Positions 28,401 to 31,031 of a DNA stretch of 64,000 bases are shown piece after piece. This DNA is from Ricordea florida. Taxonomy: Eukaryota; Cnidaria; Anthozoa; Corallimorpharia; Ricordeidae. Position 1 is the stretch's first letter; every line of letters starts with the position of its first letter. The notes under the pieces were generated by a model. The model was not told the origin of the DNA, made no database searches, and saw only the letters and a list, made by a program, of their open reading frames with translations. Made by a program: the position numbers and the translations under genes. The stretch is taken from positions 35,254,294 to 35,318,293 of the forward strand of contig OX453275.1 of assembly GCA_949710005.1 (NCBI GenBank), in the 5' to 3' direction.

Positions 28401-30372
28401 AACAAGTTTGAAAACACAAGGTATTCTCATGTGGTCACCCATCCAAGTACTAACCCCGCTTGACAGGGCTTAACTTTGGTGATCGGCAGAGCACCGGTGT
28501 TTTCTCTGTGGTATGGTATTCATAGGAAGCGATTTTTTTTACATAGGTTTCAGACCGGAAGGCATTGAGTATTCCAAAGGCTCATCTGCATTGTAACTTT
28601 CGCCACTTCCCTTATTTCCCCCATGATTTCTCCTCCTGGTCGCATTGACTAACCATGGCAGGTTACTGTAATTGGTCAATTTTTGTAAACTGATTGTGAC
28701 CATGGGTAATCATGCCTAATAGGCCAGTGCATCCCACGGAAACGCCCCTAGGTACCTTGTTACCTCCGCCAAGGAGGTTATGTTTTCACGCCTGCCTGTT
28801 TGTTTGTTTGTCTGTCTGTTTGTTAATCGTTTTACGCTAAAACTAATGAACGGATTTGCACCAAATTTGGTGGAAAGGTCGCAAATATACCCAGGATCAA
28901 TCGATTACAGTTTGGGATTTATCCGGATTAAACTCCGGATCTCAGATCCAGATGAGTGTAATATCAGGTGTACATATGTGGCGTGGCGGAGGTATGCCCT
29001 TCTAGTTTATTTCTTTATTTCGCTCCACGTGATTCAAGCGCCTGTCACACTGTCTAGTAAGCCACACATGTACACGTTACGGACCTATTTTTTTACAACT
29101 CCATTGCCTTGCGACTTTAAAAGGTTCCCCAACAGGGGCCTCTGCATCACCAAACGCACCGGTATCATAACAAAATCCCTAAGGAGGGCCATTAATAAGT
29201 GGAAAAAAATTAGAACAAGAAAATTCAGGGTGGTGATAGTGTTTTGCCTGTTTTGTTAACAGAGATGATTTTGAGGTCAGTTGTGAGGAGCTCGATTTGC
29301 TAGTGAAACTGGCCCTGGAGGTGGAGGGAGTGTATGGGTCGCGCATGACAGGAGGGGGGTTTGGTGGGTGCACTGTGACACTTGTTAAACGTTCTGCTGT
29401 TGACAAGCTCATCCAACACACTCAGGTTTGTAAACAAGTCGGTATTCACCTCTGACTATTTTAGGTTTAGTTCTCCTTTCTGTGATATGATTCCCTCAAT
29501 TATCCTTCTTTGCGAGAAAGTGGGGTCTTAGGCAAAAGAAGTCGTCCCTTTGCCTTCTCCCAAAGTAATGCTTGTCTCGGTGAGCACCCCCCTACCCCTC
29601 AACCCTCACTTTGTCTCTTTCCTGCCCAAACCGTCCCTTGCCTTAAAATTGCACCATTTATTTAGTTAAAACTCATAAATTTTACAGCTCCAAGAACGCT
29701 CATGGCCTTTGTAATTTAATCTGGGGCCAATTCAATAAATTTTTAATTTTTCAAGAACAATTTACAACTGTACCTATTGTTTTAGAACAATGGAAATGAG
29801 AAAACAATAGAAATTAGAAAATAATAGAAATAGTAGAAATTCGTGACCAGTGGGCTTCCCCTAAATGACGTTCGCTAGACTACGACATAGTCTGCTAGTT
29901 ATTTCTAGCCCCAACGCATCATTTATTGTACTACGATGCTCGCAGGTAGTTAAATGCGCGCAAAAGAGAGTTTTGAACAAACAAGGAACTGCGCGTGATT
30001 AGACAACGGCTGACCGCTCTCGCCCAATTCCTTATTGCAGACGTACCGGGCTGTTTCATCACGGGAATTGTAATTTTAGAGCATTTACAGACAGTTTTAG
30101 TGTGTTTATTAAAAACGGGATTATTATCAAGATCTTTCGGAAGAATGCTCGCAAAATTCCCGATGCTTTTGCTTCATTAAAATTAAACTGCAACCATAAT
30201 AAGCCAAAAGTAACAAAACCATCAAGTCCGTTATTCGTGAAAAAGCTCTTCCCACTGGACGTCGCAGTGACTAACTCAGTTCACTTCTTTATAGGACGGC
30301 TATGGAAATAAAGCAACTTGCATTGTAACCAGTCCTGGCAATGGAGCCCGAGTATTACCTTTAACACCATAA
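7412..30372 (+). CDS. GALK1: Galactokinase, six exons (GALK1-type)
   Basis: Galactokinase phosphorylates D-galactose to galactose-1-phosphate with ATP, the first committed step of the cytosolic Leloir pathway. Exons: 7412-7564, 8494-8939, 10034-10215, 28016-28166, 29263-29425, 30295-30372. All introns are GT-AG and the phases close to 390 codons plus TAA, close to the 392 aa of human GALK1. Exon 1 holds the galactokinase signature [13 protein letters not shown] (residues 32-44). Exon 2 holds the GHMP phosphate-binding loop [11 protein letters not shown] (129-139) and MPCGIMDQF, whose Asp182 corresponds to the catalytic Asp of the human enzyme. Exon 5 holds [12 protein letters not shown] (336-347). 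Exon 6 is short and weakly conserved (starts [11 protein letters not shown]), as expected for the C-terminus. Intron 3 is about 17.8 kb and contains a whole Polinton on top of a SINE and satellite. No frameshift or stop occurs in any exon, so the gene looks functional if that intron is spliced. Confidence 0.95.
7796..7932 (+). repeat. Dispersed repeat in galactokinase intron 1, second copy at 40557-40695
   Basis: The words GAGTGACGTAGAACAAAGAAAA, AGGAAAATAATACTGAAAAAA and AACTTCACAGG occur here in the same order and spacing as at 40557-40695, with scattered substitutions. Non-coding; type of element unknown. Confidence 0.75.
8940..10033 (+). other. Galactokinase intron 2
   Basis: GT-AG intron (GTACAA donor, TTTTGTCAG acceptor), phase 2, inside an Arg codon. 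AT-rich; no recognisable insertion. Confidence 0.8.
10236..10495 (+). repeat. tRNA-derived SINE in galactokinase intron 3
   Basis: The head resembles a tRNA promoter: an A-box-like stretch GTGGTTAGCTTGTTGGGC, then 30-40 nt later a B-box-like AATTCAAATCCTGG. The body that follows (CCCTCTCCAGCCAGGTGTAT, then CCCATTCAGGGGAAGAATAACA and CATGCTACAGAAAC) matches, from memory, a SINE family common in coral genomes. It ends exactly where the TGAY satellite begins, so the satellite looks like an expanded SINE tail. Confidence 0.6.
10499..11233 (+). repeat. Long degenerate (TGAC/TGAT)n tetranucleotide satellite
   Basis: About 735 bp of TGAC, TGAT, TGGT and TTGA tetranucleotides with point changes and few indels. 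It follows the SINE directly and ends 77 bp before the Polinton terminal repeat. Open frames through it are artefacts of the 4-bp period. Confidence 0.95.
11305..11309 (+). other. Target-site duplication of the Polinton, left copy
   Basis: ACGTG lies immediately before the first A of the left terminal repeat and again immediately after the right terminal repeat (27222-27226). The duplication can be read as 6 bp (ACGTGA) if the outermost A of the left repeat is counted as target sequence. Polintons usually make 6-bp duplications. Confidence 0.7.
11407..11483 (+). repeat. 11-bp minisatellite, outer array, 7 units (left TIR)
   Basis: Seven perfect tandem copies of ACCAAGCCGAT. The mirror array in the right repeat (27048-27124) also has exactly seven units. 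Confidence 0.95.
11651..11793 (+). repeat. 11-bp minisatellite, inner array, 11 + 2 units (left TIR)
   Basis: Eleven copies of ACCAAGCCGAT, then two variant units ACCAATCCTAT. The mirror array at 26771-26880 has 8 + 2 units, so copy number has drifted between the two ends. A single variant unit also occurs further in at about 11913. Confidence 0.95.
12084..12093 (+). promoter_or_regulatory. Promoter-like motif TTTAAAGAAA before the 151-aa Cys/His gene
   Basis: Lies 34 nt upstream of the ATG at 12118 and straddles the inner edge of the left TIR. Same motif class and spacing as before several other element genes. Confidence 0.4.
12118..12573 (+). CDS. Cys/His-repeat protein with SAP/HeH-like N-terminus (151 aa)
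   Basis: First gene inside the left TIR. Residues 1-45 form a short helical module ([17 protein letters not shown] then KAELIEEI) resembling SAP/HeH DNA-binding helices, and resembling the N-terminus of the element's own polymerase. From residue 57 there are five tandem 18-residue units with the pattern C-x-H-x6-C-x2-C: Cys57/His59/Cys66/Cys69, then 75/77/84/87, 93/95/102/105, 111/113/120/123 and 129/131/138/141. Each unit has one CCHC set, so each could bind one zinc. Similar [10 protein letters not shown]-type repeats occur, from memory, in giant-virus and algal proteins. A nucleic-acid-binding or regulatory role is inference. ATG at 12118 is the first Met and lies 34 nt after a promoter-like motif. 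Confidence 0.8.
   Translation: MEQKLQKLYLPQLKKIAAGFKIKRLYGMNKAELIEEIGKFADDEIKQKVNINNNYVCIHGIFRYFCKECGGSQICIHNKNKHQCKECGGSQICIHTKYKYQCKECGGSRICVHNKQKHQCKECGGSQICEHGKQKSSCKECRKKKLKLIMI
12569..12582 (+). promoter_or_regulatory. Promoter-like motif TTTAAAGATAAAAA before the 202-aa gene
   Basis: Starts 34 nt upstream of the ATG at 12603 and overlaps the stop codon of the preceding gene. The same 14-mer recurs at 17626-17639, 31 nt before another plus-strand ATG. Confidence 0.55.
12603..13211 (+). CDS. Hypothetical Polinton protein, giant-virus-like C-terminal motif (202 aa)
   Basis: Acidic, Tyr/Asn-rich protein with no catalytic motif I recognise and no membrane segment. The last 31 residues contain [17 protein letters not shown]. 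From memory this resembles a short C-terminal motif (AWHP-x-R...DWC-x-D-x-E) found in many uncharacterised proteins of nucleocytoplasmic large DNA viruses. It lies 29 bp after the Cys/His-repeat gene on the same strand. Together they form the only rightward pair at this end of the element. Function unknown. Confidence 0.7.
   Translation: MENIDIKYFNEKELSFCDFIEEIKEDFLKNISKNRGFLFEGKCIAFDVYYFNKYKDGYEVIYYYCDINFGVKEICVDKFCKGILNCANEHYIELFGDYVGNEENYIELQRDNENWEFYDYIRNFSGYYDKECNINKFDNNFIIKLVNIRLQMNPYKLLHKEKFYKSLYYELMAVAWHPSRYLDWCIDFEELRDLKERWGEED
13287..13916 (-). CDS. Possible minor capsid (penton-like) protein (209 aa)
   Basis: Beta-rich protein without membrane segments. It begins [19 protein letters not shown] and ends with a strand-like [15 protein letters not shown]. 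Length, predicted strand content and position in the structural gene block would fit a single-jelly-roll minor capsid protein, which Polintons encode. No diagnostic residue proves this. It is the last gene of the leftward block, and a TTTAAAAAGAT motif lies about 34 nt before its ATG. A fold prediction would settle whether it is a single jelly roll. Confidence 0.5.
   Translation of the reverse strand: MFSITMHDSETRIYLDPPLKHVSELQLLDCNIKTKNSITLRNQEKITDEQDKPLVIFNPGIYSINDIKILIELSEKGKNITMIIGDNFAYIINNKPFNIKFSQGLQNSLGLPGVLFKIFRIDINIKEPLRLLCSIVDNRMSYANKGKTGNVEKIQPSQLLANIPSKDYPSIPIRKYDNLINHFDLTILDTDWKRFYLNGQSVTFSLRFK
13940..13950 (-). promoter_or_regulatory. Promoter-like motif TTTAAAAAGAT before the 209-aa gene
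   Basis: Its 5' end lies 34 nt before the ATG at 13916; a variant of the motif seen before other element genes. Confidence 0.35.
14013..14468 (-). pseudogene. C-terminal continuation of the 359-aa structural gene, cut off by an in-frame TAA
   Basis: The frame stays open for about 151 codons directly after the TAA that ends the 359-aa frame and is in the same phase. It contains no ATG before the conserved-looking part; the first possible near-cognate start is a GTG at 14396. Its last about 17 residues ([17 protein letters not shown]) form a membrane anchor preceded by a charged region. The simplest reading is one original gene of about 510 codons interrupted by a single nonsense codon. Alternatives are stop-codon readthrough, or a separately started protein. 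It also carries a GC-rich segment (about 14101-14135) related to one in the integrase gene. Confidence 0.65.
14469..15548 (-). CDS. Polinton structural protein, N-terminal 359 aa before an in-frame stop
   Basis: Conserved-looking soluble protein with the stretches [39 protein letters not shown] and [19 protein letters not shown] do not recognise a catalytic family; from memory similar proteins accompany cnidarian Polintons. It ends at TAA (14469-14471) after ...AIETQQ, and the same frame then continues into 14013-14468. The ATG at 15548 is supported by a TCTAAAGAT motif 28-36 nt upstream and by the gap to the next gene. It could be a penton-base, vertex or internal virion protein. Near 14563-14585 it contains part of a GC-rich repeat also found in two other element genes. 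Confidence 0.65.
   Translation of the reverse strand: MLLDDFKTRYPNANLDKFTFVNDSYGGYIKWKVNGTTVMSNDDSTGKTWVDDLSTNLKTLLWGDLGLEKKPKVGSFPNSLSITNQSYPIPAIEFNDFTPDVTKTLTFLDIYVSNTKKFTANMRNIFKSQVVTFNSAKECKKWLNKPDFNHWPQQLNFAVWCATSGCGISLFESLNYPKVISSFIKFHIYFTIRRILYELKLPLPDEKPFSIKNNPYNKVAYNKLCEEFGVSNNSDFRWKGGRNHGLGDQFIYYSSGGNENLYIVRNYDHDANTWPGQNKFSDEGYKDGDGNKISFIRNDLFSDFKYAWFIPMEGHGLTKAGLGRLNRSAEAFVYCILGAQVNTRNPIYGNGGGAIETQQ
15576..15584 (-). promoter_or_regulatory. Promoter-like motif TCTAAAGAT before the 359-aa gene
   Basis: Exact nonamer; 5' end 36 nt before the ATG at 15548. Shared with three other minus-strand genes. Confidence 0.55.
15667..16299 (-). CDS. Glycine-rich membrane protein with flanking coiled coils (210 aa)
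   Basis: Residues 25-55 are helical and charged. Residues about 58-110 are a long hydrophobic Gly/Ala-rich stretch ([13 protein letters not shown], then [16 protein letters not shown]), and 115-185 are again charged heptad-like helix. The layout is that of a membrane-inserting protein with two helical arms. A virion membrane or fusion-related role is possible but only inferred. TCTAAAGAT lies 26-34 nt before the ATG. Gene neighbours on both sides are on the same strand and also look structural. Confidence 0.65.
   Translation of the reverse strand: MDDYNKIYPQLPNNSDPSSSLQSVNFRLQKSSEVLQNLEKEIKHYEDVRKKYNRARGIFTKISVCSGIFSVILSASGLGTSLTGFGAVVGIPLGAVGGICGGISVGFGAASKRLSNKVSKHEQTVAIAKSKLNTINDLVSKALKDNVISDQEFSIILAELEKFQKLKLEIRQKTRKDTEKNLNMNQIRTEVQAEILKELTEGRGRATTIH
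16325..16333 (-). promoter_or_regulatory. Promoter-like motif TCTAAAGAT before the 210-aa gene
   Basis: Exact nonamer, 34 nt before the ATG at 16299, immediately next to the stop of the upstream gene. Confidence 0.55.
16335..17552 (-). CDS. Coiled-coil protein with C-terminal membrane segments (about 405 aa)
   Basis: The acidic N-terminus is rich in Asp/Glu/Pro. Residues about 155-290 are a long coiled coil (heptads around [17 protein letters not shown] and [19 protein letters not shown]). Two hydrophobic regions follow ([18 protein letters not shown], and [12 protein letters not shown] at the end), and the protein ends in a basic KKKRK. I prefer the Met at 17552 (MAEGGDIPK) to the one at 17567, because it restores the 33-nt spacing to the TCTAAAGAT motif seen in other genes. 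The layout suggests a membrane-anchored fibre or tether of the particle; there is no enzyme motif. It is the largest gene of the structural block after the capsid candidate. Confidence 0.65.
   Translation of the reverse strand: MAEGGDIPKEIPDFEPTDPDDDVDRENIEMDPISSSTRLINPDDDEKEETSFISRNYEKEGARPKLPSDKYDNRMEALQYIKRFFPDFNPLDSPFTAEWDKEGNLFVKLSNQRNAAEHILIDKDGVIKLDKVGKTIIKALGSDYESLLIKNNNLLSQLNEANEQNMELLNVVQGLEATTKVYPMEISRYEEKEKELRKFAEKQQVEKTEIKSLFDATVKQNIELKIQKEKLLNEVKLYKDEIDKYKKGQSNLSKLEQSKERLQSENDKLRELARKSFTYNQEQKADLESKNEEILKNLPLRERVKYIFKKYGFTVFAVFSVVGVVIGAIVSNFSNGLTRLGKGVGNGFKAIGKKLSEILPGMVGAIVSFLFKTAGQVIGFLGENAWLLIMAVVLYFVESIKKKRK
17577..17585 (-). promoter_or_regulatory. Promoter-like motif TCTAAAGAT before the coiled-coil gene
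   Basis: Exact nonamer within AGTAAGAAATCTTTAGACC (plus strand). 5' end 33 nt before the preferred ATG at 17552. Confidence 0.55.
17626..17639 (+). promoter_or_regulatory. Promoter-like motif TTTAAAGATAAAAA before the 88-aa gene
   Basis: Identical 14-mer to 12569-12582; 31 nt before the ATG at 17657. Confidence 0.55.
17657..17923 (+). CDS. Small Polinton protein on the opposite strand (88 aa)
   Basis: Compact helical protein ([34 protein letters not shown]) with no recognised family. It is the only rightward gene inside the leftward block. It is preceded by the same TTTAAAGATAAAAA leader and A-rich spacer as the 202-aa gene, which argues that it is real. It may be regulatory, but the sequence gives no direct evidence. 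Confidence 0.55.
   Translation: MKFINIYDNIYYYTLRKFNTEGIITIDDMLLLRNIAVKLKDREKLKELYELFKMFYISTGSNIKIVKIFNLLHVDINIKTWGKHVSNI
17964..18356 (-). CDS. Small virion-type membrane protein (130 aa)
   Basis: A hydrophobic N-terminal segment ([21 protein letters not shown]) is followed by a charged helical middle ([20 protein letters not shown]) and a second hydrophobic C-terminal segment ([18 protein letters not shown]). From memory, similar small proteins sit next to the packaging ATPase in cnidarian Polintons. It starts 2 bp from the stop of the next gene upstream, so the two are tightly coupled. A TCAAAAGAT variant of the promoter motif lies 16-24 nt upstream. Function unknown. Confidence 0.65.
   Translation of the reverse strand: MATIAMMLGGAVLNATAFVGGSYLAKYLSGDKTDTEKIRHDKALEKYQKDYAAYQENRQKLIDWEMKKKDEKYQATKNLSKTDEALELYAQMHEPKFADYYRPSKNQKMGEMVYVGGGMLALGYAASKFL
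18359..18577 (-). CDS. Small two-helix membrane protein (72 aa)
   Basis: Two predicted membrane segments (about residues 11-28, [18 protein letters not shown], and 48-62, [15 protein letters not shown]) are separated by a short polar loop containing DPSSS, with a polar C-terminus LEDQKILPK. No enzyme motif. It lies between two other small membrane-protein genes on the same strand. The ATG at 18577 is preceded by an exact TCTAAAGAT at the usual distance. Probably a virion membrane component, by context. Confidence 0.65.
   Translation of the reverse strand: MSTENKLVKTVTDSAVLIGLAALVGYVAKKAMRESFMNDPSSSITNYAKWVVVLSGSMYLKTYLEDQKILPK
18602..18610 (-). promoter_or_regulatory. Promoter-like motif TCTAAAGAT before the 72-aa gene
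   Basis: Exact nonamer in the context ATTAAGAAATCTTTAGACC, nearly the same 19-mer as at 17572-17587. 33 nt before the ATG at 18577. Confidence 0.55.
18628..19068 (-). CDS. Basic protein with one membrane segment (146 aa)
   Basis: Residues 1-55 are strongly basic ([40 protein letters not shown]), as in a nucleic-acid-binding arm. A single hydrophobic segment follows at about 83-105 ([17 protein letters not shown]) and then a Pro/Gln-rich tail. A role linking DNA to a particle membrane would fit but is inference. It lies 29 bp downstream of the next gene in the same direction. Confidence 0.6.
   Translation of the reverse strand: MKIKRGKRNKEEQKTKSNVSKKKDPKKVAAGKKLAEYNKKAKEALAREMKREREQAVQNENTESEYNQEKTNNEFKYWLPELSFTTVLSIVGIGFTAFDMFMRYRQIHRTSSAEKEDNKNRIPACPSVSQVPQLPQLLDRPKIGMM
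19099..19653 (-). CDS. Hypothetical helical Polinton protein (184 aa)
   Basis: Acidic N-terminus, then helices with a hydrophobic stretch ([18 protein letters not shown]). No family recognised. The frame is open to 19689, but the Met at 19653 ([10 protein letters not shown]) is preferred: it avoids overlap with the ATPase gene (stop at 19659) and places a TTTAGAGAT motif about 30 nt upstream. It follows the packaging ATPase directly, so it is probably part of the morphogenesis module. Confidence 0.6.
   Translation of the reverse strand: MTNVEDYIEEKTEVKEGKDNDELEIKQESLAILAVLGTTKEYLGVDMSLGDVKKLSERDVEKYFNRYQAVMGKKINGGLVDSSLQLVSKLISYLVPVDDIEALCSDLKNDDLVNRELTNFVGLLALKGGRLAALASGLFQVAKHVKIDKISGAVSALQAEKQQVTSKNIDDSNTTEQAIEYKNK
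19659..20285 (-). CDS. FtsK/HerA-type genome-packaging ATPase (208 aa)
   Basis: The Walker A motif GPTNCGKT is at residues 16-23 and Walker B TLIILDDC at 93-100. A downstream [15 protein letters not shown] (sensor-like Gln) follows as in the A32/FtsK-HerA superfamily of viral packaging ATPases. The enzyme would use ATP to drive element DNA into a capsid. The length of about 208 aa is typical of the short Polinton version. Its position between the capsid candidate and small membrane-protein genes is the usual morphogenesis cluster. The start at 20285 is the first Met and has a TCTAAAAAC motif about 31 nt upstream. No lesion is seen. Confidence 0.9.
   Translation of the reverse strand: MEDLRDKIPFHCIITGPTNCGKTKYLIEQLRGPFRKVFEYIVLICPTYSKNKTYHNFARGDKRFFVLSPDASNLDEINELLNDCQTLFSGTNTLIILDDCAVSTDLKKRSNKFIDLAFSGRHHGLSMWVLTQQLTSIAKPFRENVACVVTFHNPSQKGMKMFFEDYGGDLDYELGKKFVQLLKTEKYSRLCLSLRYPFNCYLEIPEVI
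20308..20316 (-). promoter_or_regulatory. Promoter-like motif TCTAAAAAC before the ATPase gene
   Basis: Matches TCTAAAGAT at seven of nine positions; 31 nt before the ATG. Confidence 0.35.
20329..21573 (-). CDS. Major capsid protein candidate, double-jelly-roll type (414 aa)
   Basis: A beta-rich protein with two similar halves. The first half (to about residue 215) contains [38 protein letters not shown] and [17 protein letters not shown]. The second half contains [31 protein letters not shown] and, near the end, a strand-rich C-terminus. This layout and its place beside the packaging ATPase fit the double-jelly-roll major capsid protein of Polintons. At 414 aa it is shorter than many Polinton capsid proteins. 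The assignment rests on pattern and context, not on a diagnostic residue. The ATG lies only 34 bp from the divergent integrase ATG. Confidence 0.7.
   Translation of the reverse strand: MTSEKINPNRIPREPFGLKAESTLNRITLNPSSANPGETLYINIPKLSENLVIVPGSVSLLFDLDVGGHANNTLVDNVGRNLVSRLKVLFGGETLQDTQRYDLFKTYHDLFLTEEEREDRLKQGISSENMRKLRTNAGDKDDSDSKELALAVVHNTKYRIPIDHPVLKDHGVFYPKALENHLIFEITLAPVHDILIYSDTTKTPSYSIKNLELEYSSISSEYLAREAQSTYQVGKGFFYENITLHKTFTFRVAIDGVINQHINLPRRSMTGILFLFTLQHVRGLRDSEKFYNPNITSVNIDVDGVPNRIYSRGMIPSDLWESVKKRFHRDDGLQISLKEEDFYADKFALWVDTRTHPDNGIHGGGLALNNTHDGVKIEIKRKTKNTAETVTCYMFVVADAMMEIMNSSLRSIKY
21574..21607. promoter_or_regulatory. 34-bp divergent intergenic region between capsid and integrase genes
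   Basis: Contains TTTAAAGGT on the minus strand (21600-21608), 35 nt before the capsid ATG and overlapping the integrase ATG. There is almost no room for a separate integrase promoter, so the two are either co-controlled or integrase transcription starts inside the capsid gene. Confidence 0.4.
21608..22657 (+). CDS. Retroviral-type DDE integrase (349 aa)
   Basis: Polinton integrase inserts the element by cutting and strand transfer. An N-terminal helical region ([20 protein letters not shown]) resembles a helix-turn-helix. The RVE catalytic core has Asp94 (HQADLLFL), Asp156 (MVDPGKEF) and Glu191 (AFVENANR), with 34 residues between the last two, close to the D,D-35-E pattern. The C-terminus ([12 protein letters not shown]...[20 protein letters not shown]) is a small beta domain as in chromo/SH3-like tails. 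Residues about 8-25 are encoded by a GC-rich segment (21632-21690) unlike the rest of the gene and related to segments in two other element genes, so it looks inserted in frame. The 3' end overlaps the polymerase gene tail by 43 bp. Confidence 0.95.
   Translation: MSSTFTKITADRAKLSQAKPELGPTLSRIYYSTEGYWKGYSAIPKLAEKAKVSENVAKQWLEKQAIWQIYLPAPKYIPRPHWTVDKPNQIHQADLLFLPYDRVGRKTYKYALVVVDIASRYKDAEPLTSKESREISEAFKKIYSRRLKYPKTLMVDPGKEFMGEVSKLMNYHNVRIQRSEAGNHRAQAFVENANRILGEKLFSHQYAQEMISDERSRVWVKRLPAILKTLNNIKTRITGKEPDEAIKMKEVNIEPKNYKRVVGLDEVRLPPGVKVRYLLSPGELEGGEKRRATDPIWSIKVYDISRSVVSPNQPVLYYLLDGLRRGFVREELQVIPYDTELPPDSVLVR
22615..26457 (-). CDS. Protein-primed family B DNA polymerase (pPolB, 1280 aa)
   Basis: Replicates the element from its ends using a protein primer. 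The N-terminus (residues 1-40) is SAP/HeH-like ([20 protein letters not shown]). A Cys2-type finger [20 protein letters not shown] lies at about 405-430. Exonuclease motifs: [11 protein letters not shown] (about 467), [10 protein letters not shown] (about 627) and [15 protein letters not shown] (about 776). Between ExoI and ExoII lies a zinc-binding insert with [18 protein letters not shown], like endonuclease VII/HNH folds. Polymerase motifs: [13 protein letters not shown] (about 876), [11 protein letters not shown] and [10 protein letters not shown] (about 1110). All catalytic acids visible in these motifs are intact and the frame is unbroken. It is transcribed from next to the right TIR, antisense to the host gene. 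Confidence 0.97.
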   Translation of the reverse strand: MENFERLNVPQLKQLAREQGIPRYYRLRRAQLIEALNNIPNQQQRPTPTPINNIPNQQQRYILDEPIPEINVPILEPSKPTSKSTLVENLGRKVIKANKKFTDWILSLIPENIKKTVKERVKRQKEKFNRIFKSFTPKEKQTALKGYLKTYRIDGQKGYGPNIFINNIKPKVIDLINKQKKPIKLKFISTCNFIKKNPATKQTDKKSGYFHSTVETITSSTDLSELFDTMTNRLLEKAEKFQNEGSGWQFNQVEYFDINIDPFEPFVGSSYIELPQKLAVKKAIINVRNENDHECFKWAVTSAVYKQDIHPERQNKEMIQNSKNFNWSGIEFPTSLKQIDRFEKQNPYYAINVYGYDNDDIYPLRISEKQKGYLINLLLISEDENNHYCWIKNMSRLLAAKVSKHKSKMYFCPRCLNPFQSEKSLEKHLEYCSTNKEVKIEMPLDEDGNPKYIKFNNYNRKMRVPFVVYADFECYTEKIHTCSPNERESYTNKYQKHKASGFCYLIKSFDDKIFPPMLVRYTAESPDDDIPQIFIENLEQDIREIYNKTKYHKKAVDMSETDKKDYKNATHCHICEEKLGEDKVLDHCHLTGKYRGAAHNECNLNYKIPKFFPVIFHNLSGYDAHLFIKNLGTTKGNIKCIPNNEEKYISFTKQIVVDTFTNKEGKQIEVKRDIRFIDSFKFMATSLDKLVTNLPKEYFKNLNIFFEGEESKLLLRKGIFPYDWFDRFDKLNETKLPPKEEFYSKLNCKDISEDDYQHAKKVWETFNMKTMREYHDLYLMSDVLLLADVFENFRDVCSKNYGLDPAWYYTLPGLAWDAVLKLTKVNLELLTDIDMLLMIEKGIRGGISMISTRYGKANNPYMKNFDINKIISYIIYLDANNLYGGAMSRPLPTHGFKWMKEKDYTYWKNMPCILEVNLEYPTKLHDLHNDYPLAPERLLVNKVEKLIPNLNNKVKYVVHHETLKLYESLGLKITKIHRGITFKESAWLKPYIDLNTDLRSKANNDFEKDFFKLMNNSVFGKTMENIRNRVDIKLVTNEKDAKKLISKPNYHHRTIFCENLVAIHMKKKKLVFNKPVYLGMCILDISKTIMYDFHYNYIKPKYGEKAKLLFTDTDSLAYDIETEDFYKDISQDVTDKFDTSNFPKNHKSGIYTVVNKKVINKFKDEAGGQQIAEFVGLRAKLYSYRMDEGEEEKKCKGMKKVVVKNNISFNDYKDCLFNKEPQMRQMQVIRSKLHDVYTETVNKVALSGDDDKRIICEDLINTFAYGHYLTKTESGGSSVS
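26478..27221 (-). repeat. Right terminal inverted repeat of the Polinton (about 744 bp)
   Basis: Mirror of the left TIR with the outer minisatellite (7 units, 27048-27124) and the inner one (8 units 26793-26880, plus two variants 26771-26792). Its inner edge TTTAAATAACATT adjoins the polymerase 5' region, so the TIR supplies part of that gene's upstream sequence. It ends ...TTATAACTACT. Confidence 0.95.
27222..27226 (+). other. Target-site duplication of the Polinton, right copy
   Basis: ACGTG directly after the element; the following A makes ACGTGA, equal to 11305-11310. Confidence 0.7.
27268..27680. repeat. Small element with 14-bp perfect terminal inverted repeats
   Basis: Bounded by TTACCGGGGCCCAG and its exact reverse complement CTGGGCCCCGGTAA, 413 bp apart. 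It lies 46 bp to the right of the Polinton in the same intron. Inside, at 27419-27640, is a 73-codon frame starting with ATG, charged and helical, with an internal repeat (EPSIVKL...EPSIVRV) and ending just before a GAGAG/GTTAAC donor-like site. I do not recognise the protein. No clear target duplication. It could be a non-autonomous DNA transposon or a captured exon. Confidence 0.55.
28413..28526 (-). pseudogene. 5S rRNA-like sequence (degenerate)
   Basis: The minus strand contains the hallmark GGTTAGTACTTGGATGGGTG and, upstream, CGATCACCAAAGTTAAGCC, in the right order and spacing for 5S rRNA. The 5' end (CCTATGAATACCATACC) and the middle have changes that break normal pairing. No tandem copies or T-run terminator context. 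Probably a retroposed 5S pseudogene or 5S-derived SINE head in galactokinase intron 4. Confidence 0.7.
28761..28993. repeat. Interspersed repeat with TACCTCCGCCA terminal inverted repeats
   Basis: Begins TACCTCCGCCAAGGAGGTTA and ends GTGGCGGAGGTA (about 233 bp). From memory, the body (a TTTGT/TCTGT run, then CTAATGAACGGATTTGCACC) is a repeat found widely in marine invertebrate genomes. Non-coding; lies in galactokinase intron 4. Confidence 0.6.
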
Positions 30373-30509
30373 AAATTATAACTTTTTTTCCGATAGGAAA
30401 AAAAACGAATTAGGAATTTATGTATTATTAGGGTGTCGCACATCTGATAAAATGCTGGCTTAACGCTATGAAAAAGAATTTGTAACTTACTACATTTTGT
30501 TTTCGTCTC

Positions 30510-30515
30510 AATAAA
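30510..30515 (+). terminator. Candidate polyadenylation signal for galactokinase
   Basis: First AATAAA after the stop, 138 nt downstream. Confidence 0.4.
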
Positions 30516-30800
30516 ATATTGCGCGCTATTTTGCGGAAAAGTAGAATTTGTACTTTTGTCTGTCTTCGGAGGCCATCCAAACTTCCCATTTGTAAAGCAA
30601 TGGAGATGCAACGGTTTTGTTTCAAATGGTTGTCCTCACAGGGCATTATTTCACGAGATTTGTTATGCAACAAGAGCAGCTATTTGATTTCTACTCCATA
30701 GTACATGTAAGGGTTTGCTATTTATGTAAGTAATGAAATGATGTAGATTGCAATTTGGAATATACCTTGTATTTAAGCGACACCATTCATCGCGGGTGTA

Positions 30801-30955
30801 AAAGGAGCTTCACAGCCTTGCTCAATCACCCCTGAAGAGCACACTAGACAGGAGTGTCAAAACATTGAGTCTGTGAATTATTAAAGGAGCTTCACAGCCT
30901 TGCTCAATCACCGCTGAAGAAGACACTACACAGGAGTGTCAAAACATCGATGAAT
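30801..30955 (+). repeat. Tandem duplication, 82-bp period, two copies
   Basis: AAAGGAGCTTCACAGCCTTG starts at 30801 and again at 30883, followed by TGCTCAATCACC and CAGGAGTGTCAAAACAT in both. The TTCACAG...CTGAAGA...CACTAGACAGG portion is related to the dispersed repeat near 40650-40730. Confidence 0.85.
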
Positions 30956-31031
30956 TGTCACTTTTTCCGTTACGTTTTGCTTGAATGTTATTATGTCTGA
31001 AATCCCAGGCTGTAACACGCCCGACTTCAAC

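Noticed and set aside
28780-29259. 159-codon frame with poly-CLFV start
   Set aside because: It runs through the TACCTCCGCC repeat and the intron before galactokinase exon 5; no family motif.
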